Source of the DNA: Hymenoscyphus infarciens
Lineage: Eukaryota; Ascomycota; Leotiomycetes; Helotiales; Helotiaceae
Direction of reading: 5' to 3'
DNA length: 64,000 nucleotides
Assembly: GCA_001414345.1 (NCBI GenBank)
Contig: LLCB01000061.1
Coordinates: forward strand, 1 to 64,000
The notes beneath the pieces were generated by a model. The model worked only from the letters and a program-made list of their open reading frames with translations. It was not told the origin of the DNA and made no database searches. This document shows positions 22,401 through 33,542 of the stretch, piece by piece. Position numbers and translations under genes: made by a program. How positions within the stretch are numbered: position 1 is the stretch's first letter; the number at the start of each line of letters is the position of its first letter.

Positions 22401-23431
22401 CTGAAACAGAGAGCCGTTCTACAACCCAGAAGAAGATTACGCCCGAGTCTGAATTGGCAGACGATGAACAAGCAGACGACGCTAGCGAACGATCATCCGA
22501 CCGAGATAGCCGCTCACCTATAACCTTCAGCCAACATCCTCAGCCCGCAAAAATCACAAAGCCTCAACGGAAAGCGTCGCCGGCGTCAGAAAGTAGTTCT
22601 GACGAGGAAGATGATGAAGACGAGATAATGGAAGATGCCCCTGCTGAATCCAAAGCCTCGAAATCTGATTCTGAATCAAACGACGAAAGCTCGTCGGGGG
22701 AAGAAGAGGAAGAGGAAGAGGAGAAAGAAGCAGAAGATCCTAAATCGAGTCCACAATTACCTCGCCACAAGACCTTGAACGATAGTTCAATCCCGACGGG
22801 TAAGGACGATACCGATGAACAAGACACCCAAGAAGAAATAGCAAATCAGCTGACATCTGATAATTATGAAGCTCGACCGAGCTATACCTCAAGTTCCATC
22901 AAATACCCGCCAACCTCAAGTGCTCTTCCGCTGCCACCATCTAGTAGGCCATTGATTACTTTCGGTGCAAGCCTTGTGCAACTCAACTCAAGGAAGTCGA
23001 CTTTGGCGACATCAACAACGAATGGAATTACGGGGCCACGACCTTCACAACGAACCTTGAAGCAGCACGATTCAGAGGAGGAAGAAGAGAGTGATGATAA
23101 TACTTCATCTGATGAGGACGAGGCCCATAAGACAAAGGTGGCCGTTACAGCCTCTCAAAAGATCACCAAAGCGAAATCTTCTAGCTCGGGCTCCGATTCA
23201 GCTTCTGATTCAGATTCAGATTCGAGCGATTCGGAAACGGAGAGCGTGAAAGAGAAAAATCGTATACGTGCCGAGGTGATGGCCCAAATCGCAGGTGTCG
23301 AAATGAAAGGCAGCCAGATGTCGGACGTTAGCAGTATCCCCAGCCCTCAGATGATGAGAACGCAAGCTGGGTATGGAAAGACGGCGGGAAGAAAGATTGG
23401 AGCGAACATGTTTTCGAAACCGGGGCTGTGA
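19493..23431 (+). CDS. Net1/Dnt1-like nucleolar protein (Cdc14-binding N-terminal domain)
   Basis: Four exons (19493-19674, 19762-21869, 21919-22248, 22326-23431) encode 1241 residues. The N-terminal 100 residues form a ubiquitin-like fold candidate: after a Pro-rich start, KPIRCFRVSTQPSATVREF...TYKINYGQILTVKK...DEGFDITQGEVLGNIF matches the pattern of the Cytokin_check_N domain of yeast Net1 and fission-yeast Dnt1. The middle is disordered and rich in Ser/Pro. A long charged helix or coiled coil (about 455-615, AEEKK/EEAKR repeats) follows. The last 450 residues alternate Lys/Ala/Pro-rich (PAKKS, PPKK) and acidic Ser-Asp-Glu blocks, as in SRP40/Nopp140-type nucleolar proteins. The expected role is nucleolar silencing and holding back Cdc14-type phosphatase. 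The function is inferred from the N-terminal domain and architecture; the low-complexity rest is not diagnostic. Confidence 0.8.
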
Positions 23432-23852
23432 AATGAAATTACGAGCCACACGAATGGAAATACTGGAGGCACTTTTGTTGAATTGTTCATATACATGCGC
23501 AATTGTACATTTGTTGGGCTAGATGCATGGCTGTATATAGTTATGGAGTGTTTAGGCACTTTGGGCTGAGGCTCATTGGGGGTCTGCTACATATAGTTTG
23601 GTGGGGGTGGGTGTTTAGATTAGGCTTAATGAGAAACCCCTTGTCGTGTTGAACATCGGCCTGATGTACTACCATTTCTTTCACATTGAGGCGAGGGCTG
23701 TTTTGTGATTGAACAGCCGCGGGGGTTTTTGCAATATGGATAGTACGGAACTAGGCATAGGATGGCGAGTGCCCCCAAGTTCACATACGAAAGGATATCA
23801 GATATATTGAATATTAAAACGCAAGCATCCTCCCCTCGCTCTCCTCTCGTTC
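23432..23852. other. Intergenic between Net1/Dnt1-like and SGNH genes
   Basis: The 3' flank of the upstream gene and the presumed promoter of the hydrolase. An ATG at 23762 opens an 86-codon frame that is not in phase with the hydrolase (see that entry). Confidence 0.35.
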
Positions 23853-25797
23853 TTGGACTTTCTCTTTACATTGTACTTGTCTCCATTTCTCAAGCTGTAT
23901 TCTTCCATTGCACTTTTCGCTCTCCTTGCGACCTTGTCGCTTGCCAATGTCCTTCCGGCGAGGCAAGATACTGGTCATTGGGTCTCGGCATGGACATCCA
24001 TGCCTCAACTTGTGGAACCTGATAATTTACCACCTGCGCCTTTTGTTCGTACCAACTTCTCTCTCCCCCTCTTCTTACCCCTTTTATCACTCGCCAAACT
24101 CAAACAAAAAGCCCCCCTGACCCCTTTCCTCTCGCTAACTCGCTGAGTCGCTGACTCGTAACCCTCCCCCTGATCGGTAGAAATCCTCATCGGCAGTCTT
24201 CACAGACACCACTCTCCGACAAACTTTTAGAATTACCCTCCCTGCTTCACGAATTCGTATCCAATTCTCGAATACCTTTGGGGGGAGCGATTATCTTGTT
24301 TCTTCTGCTTCCCTAGGTCTGCCTGTGGGTGGCAAGGCGGGGGTTAAGGATGTTGTTGCTTCGAGGTTTGTCTTCTCCTTGCCTTGAGGGTTGAAGGGGG
24401 TGAGTGGTGGGAAAATTGGATGGAGGGGTTGAAGGGAGGGTAAGAATTTGGTTGCTGACTTGAGATAGTCTTTTGGGCGTGACTTTTGGAGGTGCACAGA
24501 GTGTGAGTGTTAAGAAGGGGAGTGTAGTGTATAGTGATGCTTTGGCTTTGACGGGGATTAAGGCGGGGGATATGGTTAGTGTTAGTGTTTATTTGAAGGG
24601 GGGACAGGGGGGTACTAGTATTACTGGGCATCCGGGGGCGAGGACTAGTAGTTGGTGTGAGTTTTTCTTTTCTTCTTATTCATATTTCCTAAGACTCATC
24701 ATGCTTGGGGGCTTGAAATATTTGGGAGAGAGTGGGTGATGAAAAGAAAACTGAACTGACCTATTTTGACAGTGGCCCAAGGAGGAACGAATGGACGTGT
24801 GAATGATACCAGTCTAGCTGGAACGAGTGTCTTGCATTGGTACCTCGTCTCTGCGATTGAAGCATGGGTTCCTGCTACGAGTTCTGCATTGGTTATATTA
24901 GGTGACAGTATCACGGATGGCAGGGGGAGCACCGATAATGAGAACAATCGGTATGTTTAGTTTCTCATTTCCCTTCCTCTTCCTCTTTTTCTCGCCAAGA
25001 GAGCTAATTCAAAAACAAACCAGGTGGCCAGATCTCCTCCTCAACCGAGCAATCCAAGCAGGAGTAACAAACATAAGTATCTGTAACCAAGCAGCAGGTG
25101 GAAACGCTGTATTACAAGGTGGTCTCGGACCAACTCTCCTTTCAAGATATACGAGGGATGCCATCAACCAACCAGGTGTGCGATACGTGATGATATTCGA
25201 AGGTGTAAATGATGTTTGTCGCCCCCATTCTCTTGCCAGGCCTTCCTCTCCACTTCCAATTAAGCCCATTCCCTCCCTCATCACTTCCCAGTCCTTTCGT
25301 CTAACGTCTTCACAGATCGGCGGCGCATCAACAGACACCAACACCCAGACCCAAATAGGCGATTCCCTCATATCAGCTTTCAAAAAGATCACCACGGATG
25401 CTCACGCTAAGGGATTGATTACTATCGGTGCTACTATCACGCCATTTGGTGGGAGTGGACAGAGTTATAGTAATGCTGAGAGGGAGAAGACTAGGGTTAA
25501 GGTTAATAATTGGATTTTGAAGAGTGGTGGGGCTTTTGATTATGTGGTGGATTTTGGGAAGGCTGTTGCGGATCCTGCGAAGTCTTCGTGAGTTTTTATT
25601 TTTGGTTTGTTCTGTTTCCGAGAACGAGGGGGAATTGGAAGCGGGTTGGGGAAGGGGTAGGGGAAAGTGAGTATGCTAATTTGTGGATTTATAGGCAATT
25701 GTTGGCGAAGTATGATGGCGGGGATCATTTGCATCCTAATGGAGCGGGGTACATTGCTATGGCTGATGCGGTGGATTTGAGTATCTTCTCGAAGTAA
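23853..25797 (+). CDS. Secreted SGNH/GDSL hydrolase (esterase family), start codon unresolved
   Basis: Seven exons (about 23853-24044, 24181-24365, 24469-24656, 24773-24950, 25024-25213, 25316-25587, 25695-25797) join in phase. The family blocks are present: block I GDSITDGRG with the nucleophilic Ser (exon 4), the NQAAGGN Gly/Asn block and FEGVND (exon 5), ATITPF (exon 6), and block V DHLHPNGAGY with the catalytic Asp and His (exon 7). A hydrophobic leader (SSIALFALLATLSLANVLPA) precedes GHWVSAWTSMPQL, the usual start of the mature enzyme. The first in-frame codons upstream are TTG or CTG, with no ATG after the TGA at 23808-23810, so the listed start is only the open-frame limit. Either an upstream exon (ATG 23762) is joined, or the start codon is mutated. 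Introns 1 and 5 use unusual GTTCGT and GTTTGT donors. The substrate is unknown. Confidence 0.82.
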
Positions 25798-26054
25798 GAG
25801 TGACAGCTCAGTCAAATGAATATAGTAGATGTTTTCCTGGATTTGGTTGCAGCTGAAAGGTTTCGCTCTGTGTAGCGCACGATCCAGGGCAATGAGACTC
25901 ATATTATCTCCAGCTAGATACATATTTACAGAAAACTGTCCGTCGAGAACATGCGACTCCAAGATACAGAAGAAAAGAGCAAATGATAACTTGAAAGGAT
26001 AGCAGACCAATCCGAGGCTCTACGACACGGTACTTTTATCTGATCATCATCGAA

Positions 26055-27063
26055 TCACCCCAAGACTCCTCCGCAATATCTACCGGAATATCCATGTTGA
26101 ATAGGTTCAGCTGTGGAGTCTGAGTCTGCATACTTCTTTGCAAACATTAATGAGCCACCGCCAACTTCTTCCACGGTGTCCAGATGAAGTGAACTTTGAA
26201 TAGACTCTGTGCTCATATGGTACAGAGTTGGTAGCGTCTTGCAAGGAGAAAGTGACGAAGTCCAAAGGCTGGACCCCTCCCCGTACGTTTCAAGGGATTC
26301 CATAGTGTCCGACTCCTGTCCCTCGTCTGCCTCTTCTAGGGCAGACACGTTGTTTGGAAACTCTTCGATCTCCTCCATCTAATTCTTGAGTTCGGAAATT
26401 GGAGGCCAGTCCCCGTCGCCTTTTCTACCTCGCTTGTCATCGCTTCCCTTTCTCCCCCCCTTTTTTTACCCTGAAAAGTGCGCGGCCAAGATGTGCAGCA
26501 GCGTTATAGTAAGGGCCACATCTCTTTTTCTGCACAGAACAGGCCTTGCACTTTGATAAGGGAACCCATGGTTTAGGATGATTTCCATCTTTGGGCTCCC
26601 TACATGCCTACCACTTCTTGACCGTATGTTCTCTATATTCATGCCTTCTTAATTCGTGCTCGCCACGGAAACCAGCGGGGCGAATTTGGCACAGCGAGCA
26701 ATATAATCTTTCAAGTTAGCGTTTAGGACGTTGGTAACTTGATGGGACCGCCTTTTTTTCCTTTTCTGGCAATACAGGAAACTGCTTCACACTTGGCCAA
26801 ATGGAATTATTTGGAGACATTACGGACGGTCCCGGAGATGCCAAGTGCTTCGTGCTAGGCAAAGTTCCACTACTTCGAGACATCGGAGAAGAAATCCTAG
26901 AAGCGACTGGTGATGGTGTGCATTTCTCCACATCAGCCGTGCTAGAAACCCGAGACATTAAAGACGAACCCCAAGAACCCGTGCTGTTACTGAAGGCCAT
27001 TGAAGGAAGGTGGACCAACAGTGCTTTACAGGATTTCCTCATCCTTGAGCGAGATATTGTCAA
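26055..27063 (-). pseudogene. Decayed C2H2-type zinc-finger gene (DUF7896-like)
   Basis: Reading down the minus strand, a Ser/Pro-rich segment (27063-26726) continues in frame through a stop (26716-26718) into LYCSLCQIRPAGFRGEHELRRHEYREH, a Cys2-His2 unit. A second stop (TAG after KKW) comes next, then a CKAC...CGPYYNAAAHL finger-like unit. A frameshift then falls in the G run near 26452-26460, and a third stop precedes MEEIEEF and an acidic tail ending at 26055. This arrangement matches a fungal family of C2H2 proteins with RGEHELRRH and CGAYYNAAAHLRRAHF signatures. The stops TAG where Trp is expected are C-to-T/G-to-A changes. The gene is therefore broken, while its protein order is still legible. 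The 107-codon frame 26055-26378 is only its tail. Confidence 0.72.
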
Positions 27064-27617
27064 TGCTTTTGAGGATATTTGACTGTATAGGCGACTTGGG
27101 ATTCGAAGAAAGAACTTGCCTGCAGTCGTCTTTCCATCCGTGACGCTTGATATTACATGATCTGATGTTATGGCTGCAACGTGGTTTGAATATCTCTCTC
27201 TTCCCTTGCAAGAAATGTGACTTTGGAGGGGGCTAAGCGAGCCACATCTTTTTACTAGCCCGGTCGAGATATCCCTCTGAAGCTGTAGAGCTTGCAGCGT
27301 AGTCGCTGTGAGACTGGGTGGGACCGATTCTCTAACAGTCCAGACTGACCTTTGGAGGTTTAAAATAGAGATTAGTGTAAACTCTTCTTCTTTGCTTTGC
27401 TAGATTACAGTATATCTAGCTTCAAATAAAATTTCCGGGAGGATATATAGGCAAAATCAAAGAAAACAAATAAACTCTTCCTATTTATAGCCTACTATAA
27501 GTATCTCAGGGTCGTCAAGAGTTACGACTCTACTCTACTCTACTCATAGTAACTCTAACTTATTGCGTAACCCGTCCTCACTCCATCCCTACCCTCGACC
27601 CGCTACGAATTCCGGCT
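27064..27617. other. Intergenic; possible 5' remains of the zinc-finger pseudogene
   Basis: A 61-codon minus frame (27026-27211) contains NIRSCNIKRHGWKDD, loosely finger-like, in another phase. Between 27350 and 27560 the sequence is AT-rich with repeated CTACT units. No intact gene is seen. Confidence 0.3.
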
Positions 27618-28614
27618 CTAAGTCTCCCATTGCTGAGTCGAAATAAACACCACCTGCACAGCCGCAAACCTATCAACAAATCAGCAAAAACCACCCCCTC
27701 AACCCCCCCAAAAAGAGAACCACATACGCAGAAGCAGCAGCAAATATCTCGCCCCTCCTCCCCGAAGTAAAGAGCGCCAAACAAGTCGTAAACAACGTAG
27801 TAAACACCGCAATCAACCCCAACCTCACCCGCATGCTCTCCACACAGAACAGCACAATAATCGCAACAGTAGGAAGTAGAGAAGCAATGATAGTCGTAAC
27901 CACAGAAGTACATCGATGAATACTCTCCTCTTTGTACCTAACAATCCCGCTTTCCAGATCCTTCTCCTTCGAACGAGAACCACGGAGACGAAGATGGTGG
28001 AAGATGGGTAAGACCTTTTCGAAGAACCAGTGAGTGAAGATGTCGTTATTTGGGGATTGCACAAGGGTTATCAGGTCGGTATTTGGGTCAATAGGATCAT
28101 CTAAATCGCCCCATGTCTTTCGATCTGCGCCGATGAGGTGATAATTTCCCATTTCCGGTCGTTGCAACCAATCCCTCAAAGACTGAAGATCATGGTCCCT
28201 CGGTGGTGACAATCCAAGTAACGTCGCTTGCTGAATAACCGCCTCGTCTAAGCCAAACAAATCAGTAGTGCTTTTCACGCTCAGAAAAAGAACCACCGAA
28301 GCCCCCTCCCTACTGTATATCTTAAGCTTCTCACGAATCTTCAGCACGGTCTCCAATTGCTGCCCATTATCCTCCTGCACGGAATTGTCGAGCCAATACC
28401 AGTCCTTGGAATAATCCGAAGCATTGCCCTCTTTGGATCTGCTATCGACTTCCTCCAAAGCGTGGAGTTCCTCCTCGAGATGTGTCAACTCGGCCTGAAG
28501 ATAGAGGAGGTTCTTTGAATTGAGGCTGCCGAAACGTCGAAAGATGGAGCTATCTGGACAGCTACCCATATGACCCGCCAACTTTGGATAACCTTCAGTT
28601 GGGGAATAACTCAT
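27618..28614 (-). CDS. DUF6594 domain membrane protein
   Basis: Two exons (28614-27728, 27669-27618) around a 58-bp intron (GTATGT...GATAG) give 312 residues. The cytosolic N-terminal two-thirds begins with GYPKLAGHMGSCPDSSIFRRFGSLNSKNLLYLQAELTHLE, the family signature in which a tyrosine and a phenylalanine-rich start lead into a coiled-coil-like helix. Three hydrophobic helices close the protein (about residues 237-258, 262-280 and 285-305). The splice replaces a read-through tail by AFAAVQVVFIS, completing the third helix as expected. DUF6594 proteins are abundant in Pezizomycotina; their function is unknown. There is no signal peptide. Confidence 0.85.
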
Positions 28615-29139
28615 CGTGTGGTGATGGGAGACTTCATCACAAGATGGGCTACTTCACGCCTGTGATTTGAGAGGGAAGTTGGAGTTGATTAGGAGTCTGA
28701 GGCTCTTTACCCCGCTCAGCCTCGCGACGATGCATTGCATCGAAAGCAAAAGTCCGGAAACGATTTCGACGAGGCTTTCTGCAAGGCAATTGTGTATACC
28801 AGTGTTCCCATTCGTTAGGAGAAAATGACGCTATCGTGGGCTACATTCATAGAACCTTCCTGTTAGTACACGTTGCGACGCATGTCCTGCAGCCGAGTTT
28901 CGAACTGGGCGATATTCTGACGAGGCTGGCTACCAGCCCAATGCAATGCAAGAGGTTTACTAGTACTCGAGTAGAATCAGCATTTTCAATGATAATTTAT
29001 AAGCAAAATTATGAAAGAAAAATTCACGGCAAACATCATGAAGAAGAAAACACTCAAATTAAAAAGAACACACTAAAGTCTATGTATGATATGCAACCCA
29101 AAAATAGAAAAGAAGGAAGAAATAGGTAACGACATCACT
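28615..29139. other. Intergenic, no gene seen
   Basis: A short frame (28836-29129 +) is AT-rich toward its end and looks spurious. The region carries the DUF6594 promoter and the 3' flank of the next minus-strand gene. Confidence 0.4.
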
Positions 29140-30402
29140 TCATCTTCTCCCCTTTTTCCTTCCAGTTGATCCCCCAATAGGTTTCCTACTGACAGTCCGT
29201 TGTTCCTTCGCGGGCTCTGGTTCCGGTTCTTCGACGTAAACTTGGACTCCATTTCCAAGATCATCGCTCTCGTCTTCGGTAGAACTGTTTGCAAGTTCGT
29301 CACGATAAGAGCTTCTATGCCTTAGAGAAGGATCGGAAGCAGGTCCTCGAGATCCGGCAGGATATCCGCTTCCAACAGGTGGACTGCGTCGAACTGCCGA
29401 GTACGAAACCTCTGCGGGTCCGGAAACATTTCGTCGACCTTGTTGCTGCAAGAAATGTTCGGGGATCCGAGGGGGGTGTGCTGAAGTTTGATACTCAAAG
29501 GGGTCGATTGGGAGGTTTTGAGAAGAGACGGAGCTGCGCCGGGAATTGCCTGGCATCCAACCTTCTTCGTCAGGCAAAGGACGCCGAGAGCTAGTACTGG
29601 AAGAAGATGTGGGACGCATGCCATCCGAAAAGTGACGATTGGAAAGAACCGAGGGATATAATGGTGGAGGTTGCTGGCCGATCAACTGCTGCTGAGTAGA
29701 TGCTGATCGAGGACGGTTGGGAGAATCGCGACGTGAGCTGCTTTGCGCAGGATAGTAGCCAATCGGGGCATATGTAGGTCCGTCAGGGCCAGCAATGAGA
29801 AGACCTGGAGGGTTGGATCCTGATGAAGTCGTCTCCCTTCGAGATCTACTCTTTTTTTGAATACCCGGGTCGATAGCAGCGATTGGCACCGTAACCATGT
29901 TCCGTCGCTTCTTTTCCGTCCCACTTCCACTACTCTTCTTTCCTTTCGATTTTGCGGCAGCAGCTTCCATTCGTTTGCGTCTCTTCTCCAGCGCGTCCAG
30001 TTCATCCTGATTGAGTTTCACCTCCCGTTTTCCTTTTTCTTGAGCGCGGCGAATGCGAGCAAGCGCGGACTGTACAAGCGCTTCCTCCTTATCCCGCAAA
30101 GCGATTTGCAAAGCATCTGTTCCCTCGTACTCCGATTCAGAGCCAGAAGAGGAAGAAGAAGAGCCCTCGTCGTCATATTCGTAGGCCCTCCTGGACCTAG
30201 GAGCCATGTCTATACCAGTAAAATTCAAAGGATCGCTCGCAAAACGTTTTTGACCAAGATTCAACCCAACGCCTTGTGTATCTGTATCATCACTATCCAG
30301 CTCTTCCACTCGAGACGCCTCCTGCCACCTCTCTTGCTCACGCTCCCACTGCTTGCGCCTTTTGCTCCCCTTCGCCCCTGGTGGTCTTCCCAATGAGGGC
30401 AT
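29140..30402 (-). CDS. Disordered basic/serine-rich protein, unknown function
   Basis: A single uninterrupted frame of 420 residues. It begins MPSLGRPPGAKGSKRRKQWEREQERWQE, a basic start. An acidic/serine tract (DDEGSSSSSSGSESEYEG) is followed by a charged helix (about residues 97-155, ALRDKEEALVQSALARIRRAQEKGKREVKLNQDELDALEKRRKRMEAA), several KKRR-type clusters that could act as nuclear localisation signals, then a long Ser/Pro/Arg-rich region and a basic end (GGSTGRKKGRR). No enzymatic motif is visible. Composition suggests a nuclear scaffold or regulatory protein (inference). It lies tail-side of the PRA1 gene on the same strand with only 26 bp between the PRA1 stop and this start. Confidence 0.72.
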   Translation of the reverse strand: MPSLGRPPGAKGSKRRKQWEREQERWQEASRVEELDSDDTDTQGVGLNLGQKRFASDPLNFTGIDMAPRSRRAYEYDDEGSSSSSSGSESEYEGTDALQIALRDKEEALVQSALARIRRAQEKGKREVKLNQDELDALEKRRKRMEAAAAKSKGKKSSGSGTEKKRRNMVTVPIAAIDPGIQKKSRSRRETTSSGSNPPGLLIAGPDGPTYAPIGYYPAQSSSRRDSPNRPRSASTQQQLIGQQPPPLYPSVLSNRHFSDGMRPTSSSSTSSRRPLPDEEGWMPGNSRRSSVSSQNLPIDPFEYQTSAHPPRIPEHFLQQQGRRNVSGPAEVSYSAVRRSPPVGSGYPAGSRGPASDPSLRHRSSYRDELANSSTEDESDDLGNGVQVYVEEPEPEPAKEQRTVSRKPIGGSTGRKKGRR

Positions 30403-30428
30403 AAATTTGGGAGATCGCGGCCGACTAC

Positions 30429-30959
30429 CTAGACCGCCTCCCCGGAAAAAGCCTCATCGATTGGTTTATCCATGAATGAGGCGTGTCCTAAAATAGTGAC
30501 TCCGCTTGCGCCGATGAGCCAAAGGATCGTTGTAATTGGTGACGCAAAGAATCCGAGAGGAACTGCAACGACGAGCAAGGCCGTGTACAGTTGTGAGGAA
30601 GTTGCGCGAACGAATCCTACATCCAAATCTCTACCATCGAGTTTACCAATACCCCACATTCCACCTACGACGAGGAAAATGACGAATAGCAGGAGAGGTC
30701 TGGTGAGAAGGGCGTAGATGCTAAGCATAACAAAGACCACGGCATAGTTGCTGGAGAAGTGGCCCAAGTTGTAGTTGACTCGAGATTGGACTTCGCCGAA
30801 GTTGGCAGGTTTCGAGAGTCGCTTGAGGTCGAGGAATTCGGAGATGGGTTTGAGGTTTGCGAATCTGGCAGCAATTGACTGTGAGCGAACACCAGCAAAT
30901 CTGTCTGAGAGGTTCAGCCTCGACGTGATAACGTCTAGGGGGATTTGTATCCTAGCCAT
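30429..30959 (-). CDS. PRA1 family protein (prenylated Rab acceptor, Yip3-like)
   Basis: A single exon of 176 residues, normal for the family. The N-terminal part has SRFANLKPISEFLDLKRLSKPANFGEVQSRVNYNLGHFSSNYAVV, the conserved run into the first hydrophobic region. Two long hydrophobic hairpins follow (about residues 75-110 and 128-160), with the short charged break GIGKLDGRDLDVG between them. PRA1/Yip3 proteins sit in Golgi and ER membranes and bind prenylated Rab GTPases, helping their membrane delivery. A short acidic tail (MDKPIDEAFSGEAV) ends the protein. Only 26 bp separate it from the downstream gene on the same strand. Confidence 0.9.
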   Translation of the reverse strand: MARIQIPLDVITSRLNLSDRFAGVRSQSIAARFANLKPISEFLDLKRLSKPANFGEVQSRVNYNLGHFSSNYAVVFVMLSIYALLTRPLLLFVIFLVVGGMWGIGKLDGRDLDVGFVRATSSQLYTALLVVAVPLGFFASPITTILWLIGASGVTILGHASFMDKPIDEAFSGEAV

Positions 30960-32182
30960 AATGACGGTTGAGATATGAGGAATTGAAGGTCGCGGGAAGG
31001 GGATCCAGGGGTTGGAATAGGTAGGTAGAAAGGGACTTTCGCTTGTAGGAAAAGTCTAGAAGTGTTTGGCAGATGCTCAATGAACTCGAAATGCGGATGC
31101 TAAAGTCTTTGTACTTTCAAGAAATTCGAGATCTGTTCGGAATCGTCAGCATTTTCGTCATCCTCGTAGGCACCAGAAAAGCACTAGGCAAATTACCTCG
31201 TGTGGGTGAGGGTGAAGAGAAGAACGCGCGGATATACGATTCGAGGAGCCGCAGCTTGCTTTCGTGGGTTCGGTAGGAAGTTGTTGAAGGGATGGTCGAA
31301 AGGAGGAAATCTGGTCGACCAAAAATATGTTTCGTGATCAGGGGGAGCTGATCTTCCGCACCCTGGTCGAGAAAGACCACTCCCAGCTAAATTGGTGCAA
31401 GGCAAGGCTGAGTGGAGCCTGAGTTACAGCCTGGAAATTGTGGCCATCAAAAGAGAGGCACGTGAGGCAGCACGTGAATCTCTCTTTGCAGAGCAGCGCA
31501 GCACTCTCTGGTTGAGAGTCTGTAGAAGGAGTAGAAGGAGGGGAAGGAGGGCGTTTTTGAAGAGTGGAAGGAGGGAAGAAGGGGGGGGGGAAGAAAGGCA
31601 GGACATCCGGCACTGGAGTTGTACTTATGCAAAGGCTTGAAGCAAGCTAGACTAGACCATTCTATTCGACCTTGCCAGACGCCATTCCAAGTTTATGCAG
31701 AAGTAGTCTCTCTTCAGGCACTGCGCTGCACTGCACTGACTGCACTGCACTTTAGTGGAAAAGAATGGGAGCTTACAGGCTACACACCCTGTGGGATGGC
31801 GAAGATAGCGGTATATCACGTCGTTTAAGGGAATCCGACCTCCTCACTCGCTACAATTTTGCAGACGACAGCGCTGTAGCCAGATGAACATCCACTAAAT
31901 CGTCCACTAAACCTGTGGCTGCCCGCAAAGTTCCAAGTTCACCTGGGCACCCGGACGGGAGTTGGTTGGCGGGGCTCGCTCCTTCCACAAATATAAACGC
32001 TAGCACGGATTCGCATCCCTGCCCGTGCCTGCTACCTAAGGTACTCCACTTCTGTAAAGCCTCGTTGGCATCAAAAAAAGTGGCAGTCAGTCAGACCCTC
32101 CCCAATCCCTCTCCCAAGAAGCCACCTCACATCAGCGCGTGTGTTGTTTCTGCCCCTCCCTCAACAACACCAACCACCAACA
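30960..32182. promoter_or_regulatory. Divergent intergenic region between PRA1 and ER J-protein genes
   Basis: 1.22 kb with no credible gene. Two CACGTG hexamers lie 12 bp apart (31459-31464 and 31471-31476). A short run of TGCAC units is at about 31722-31750 and a G run at 31580-31588. Many overlapping short frames in both directions are noise. Confidence 0.4.
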
Positions 32183-33542
32183 ATGAGGCGATCATACTTG
32201 AAGTTGGCCCTCGTGGCCACCTTCATTGCCGTAGTCGCTGCATGGAGCAAGGAAGGTATGTTCTGCTCCCGATCCCAATCTCGATCCCAATCCCAATCCC
32301 TTCTTGCTGCCCAATTCCCTCTTCTCCACCCACTGGATTCGCCTTACTAACAACTCCTCTTCTTCGCAGATCAGGAAATCTTTCGTCTCCGCGACGAGGT
32401 TGAACTCGCTGAAGGACCCGGTGTTTCTTTCTACGACTTTCTCGGAACTACCCCTTCTGCCAACCAAGAGGAAATCAACAAGGCCTATCGCAAAAGGTCA
32501 CGAGTCCTCCATCCCGACAAAGTCAAGCAACAATTCGTCGCCGACAAGTCGACTGGAAAGGACAAAGCCAAGTCCAAGTCCACGAAGCCGGGTGTCAAAG
32601 TCAACAAGGGCCCTTCGAAAGGAGAAATCAATGCCGCCGCCAAAGCAGCCAGCGATCGATTCGCCCGCTTGGGCATAGTGACCAACATTCTTCGAGGTCC
32701 CGGCAGAGAGCGCTACGATCACTTCTTGAGCAATGGTTTCCCCAAGTGGAAGGGCACTGGTTATTACTATGCTCGATTCCGTCCTGGACTCGGTTCCGTG
32801 TTGGCTGGCTTGTTCATCTTCGTCGGAGGTGGAGGACATTGGCTTGCACTTTATATGAGCTGGAAGAGACAACAGGAGTTCATTGGAAGATATATCAAGT
32901 TTGCACGACATGCTGCCTGGGGTGACACCCTCGCTATCCCAGGATTAGATGGTACTTCCACTCCAAATGCAACAGGCGACGAGTCCGACCCAATGGCACA
33001 AACCATGAACAGAAGACAGAGAAGAATGCAAGAGAAGGACACCAAGAAGGACAAATCCGACAAGAAGAGCAAGACCAAGAAACTCTCTCCTGCTGCTACC
33101 CCTGCTGCTGGCTCAACTGGCGCAAGAAAGCGTGTTGTCGCTGAGAACGGAAAGACTCTTGTTGTTGACTCTGTTGGAAATGTCTTCCTTGAACAAGCCG
33201 ATGAAGACGGAGAGACTCATGAATTTCTACTTGATGTAAGTTGATTCTTTTTGGTAATCTCGAAATTTGACTAACATTTTCCAGCCCGAGGAACTTGCCA
33301 AGCCAACCATCCGTGACACTGCTCTCGTCCGGGTCCCCATCTGGGCCTTCACCGTCACTGTTGGTCGTCTCCTCGGTAAATCTCCTACTGAAGAAGAATT
33401 TGATGAGGAGGTCGATGAGGAGAACCCATCCTCTAGCAGCTCCGGAGCTGATGACTTTGAAGTCCTCGAGAAGGTCAAGACCACAGCTCCAAATGGCAAC
33501 GGAAAGGCAGTTCGAAGAAAGAAGAGCGCCCGTGGACGTTAG
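32183..33542 (+). CDS. ER membrane J-domain co-chaperone, Erj5-like
   Basis: Three exons (32183-32255, 32370-33235, 33285-33542) with introns of 114 and 49 bp give 398 residues. Residues 1-21 form a signal or anchor helix. The J domain follows: SFYDFLGTTPSANQEEINKAYRKRSRVLHPDK, with the HPD tripeptide at 72-74, extended by a Lys-rich insertion and closed by LRGPGRERYDHFLSNGFPKWKGTGYYYARFRPGL. A second hydrophobic segment lies at about 168-188. The cytosolic or luminal remainder is rich in Lys (KKDKSDKKSKTKK). The C terminus is basic (RRKKSARGR) and lacks an HDEL signal. J proteins stimulate Hsp70 ATPase. The GTGYYYARFRPGL block and two-membrane layout resemble yeast Erj5, which supports ER folding homeostasis. 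Confidence 0.92.

Noticed and set aside
28876..28965. tRNA-like segment with a GTTTCGAACTG loop
   Set aside because: The T-stem has a mismatch, and no D-arm, anticodon arm or acceptor stem can be formed around it.
29289..29594. Plus-strand frames inside 29140-30402
   Set aside because: They are shadows of the 420-codon minus-strand frame, whose charged and serine-rich composition is typical of a real disordered protein.
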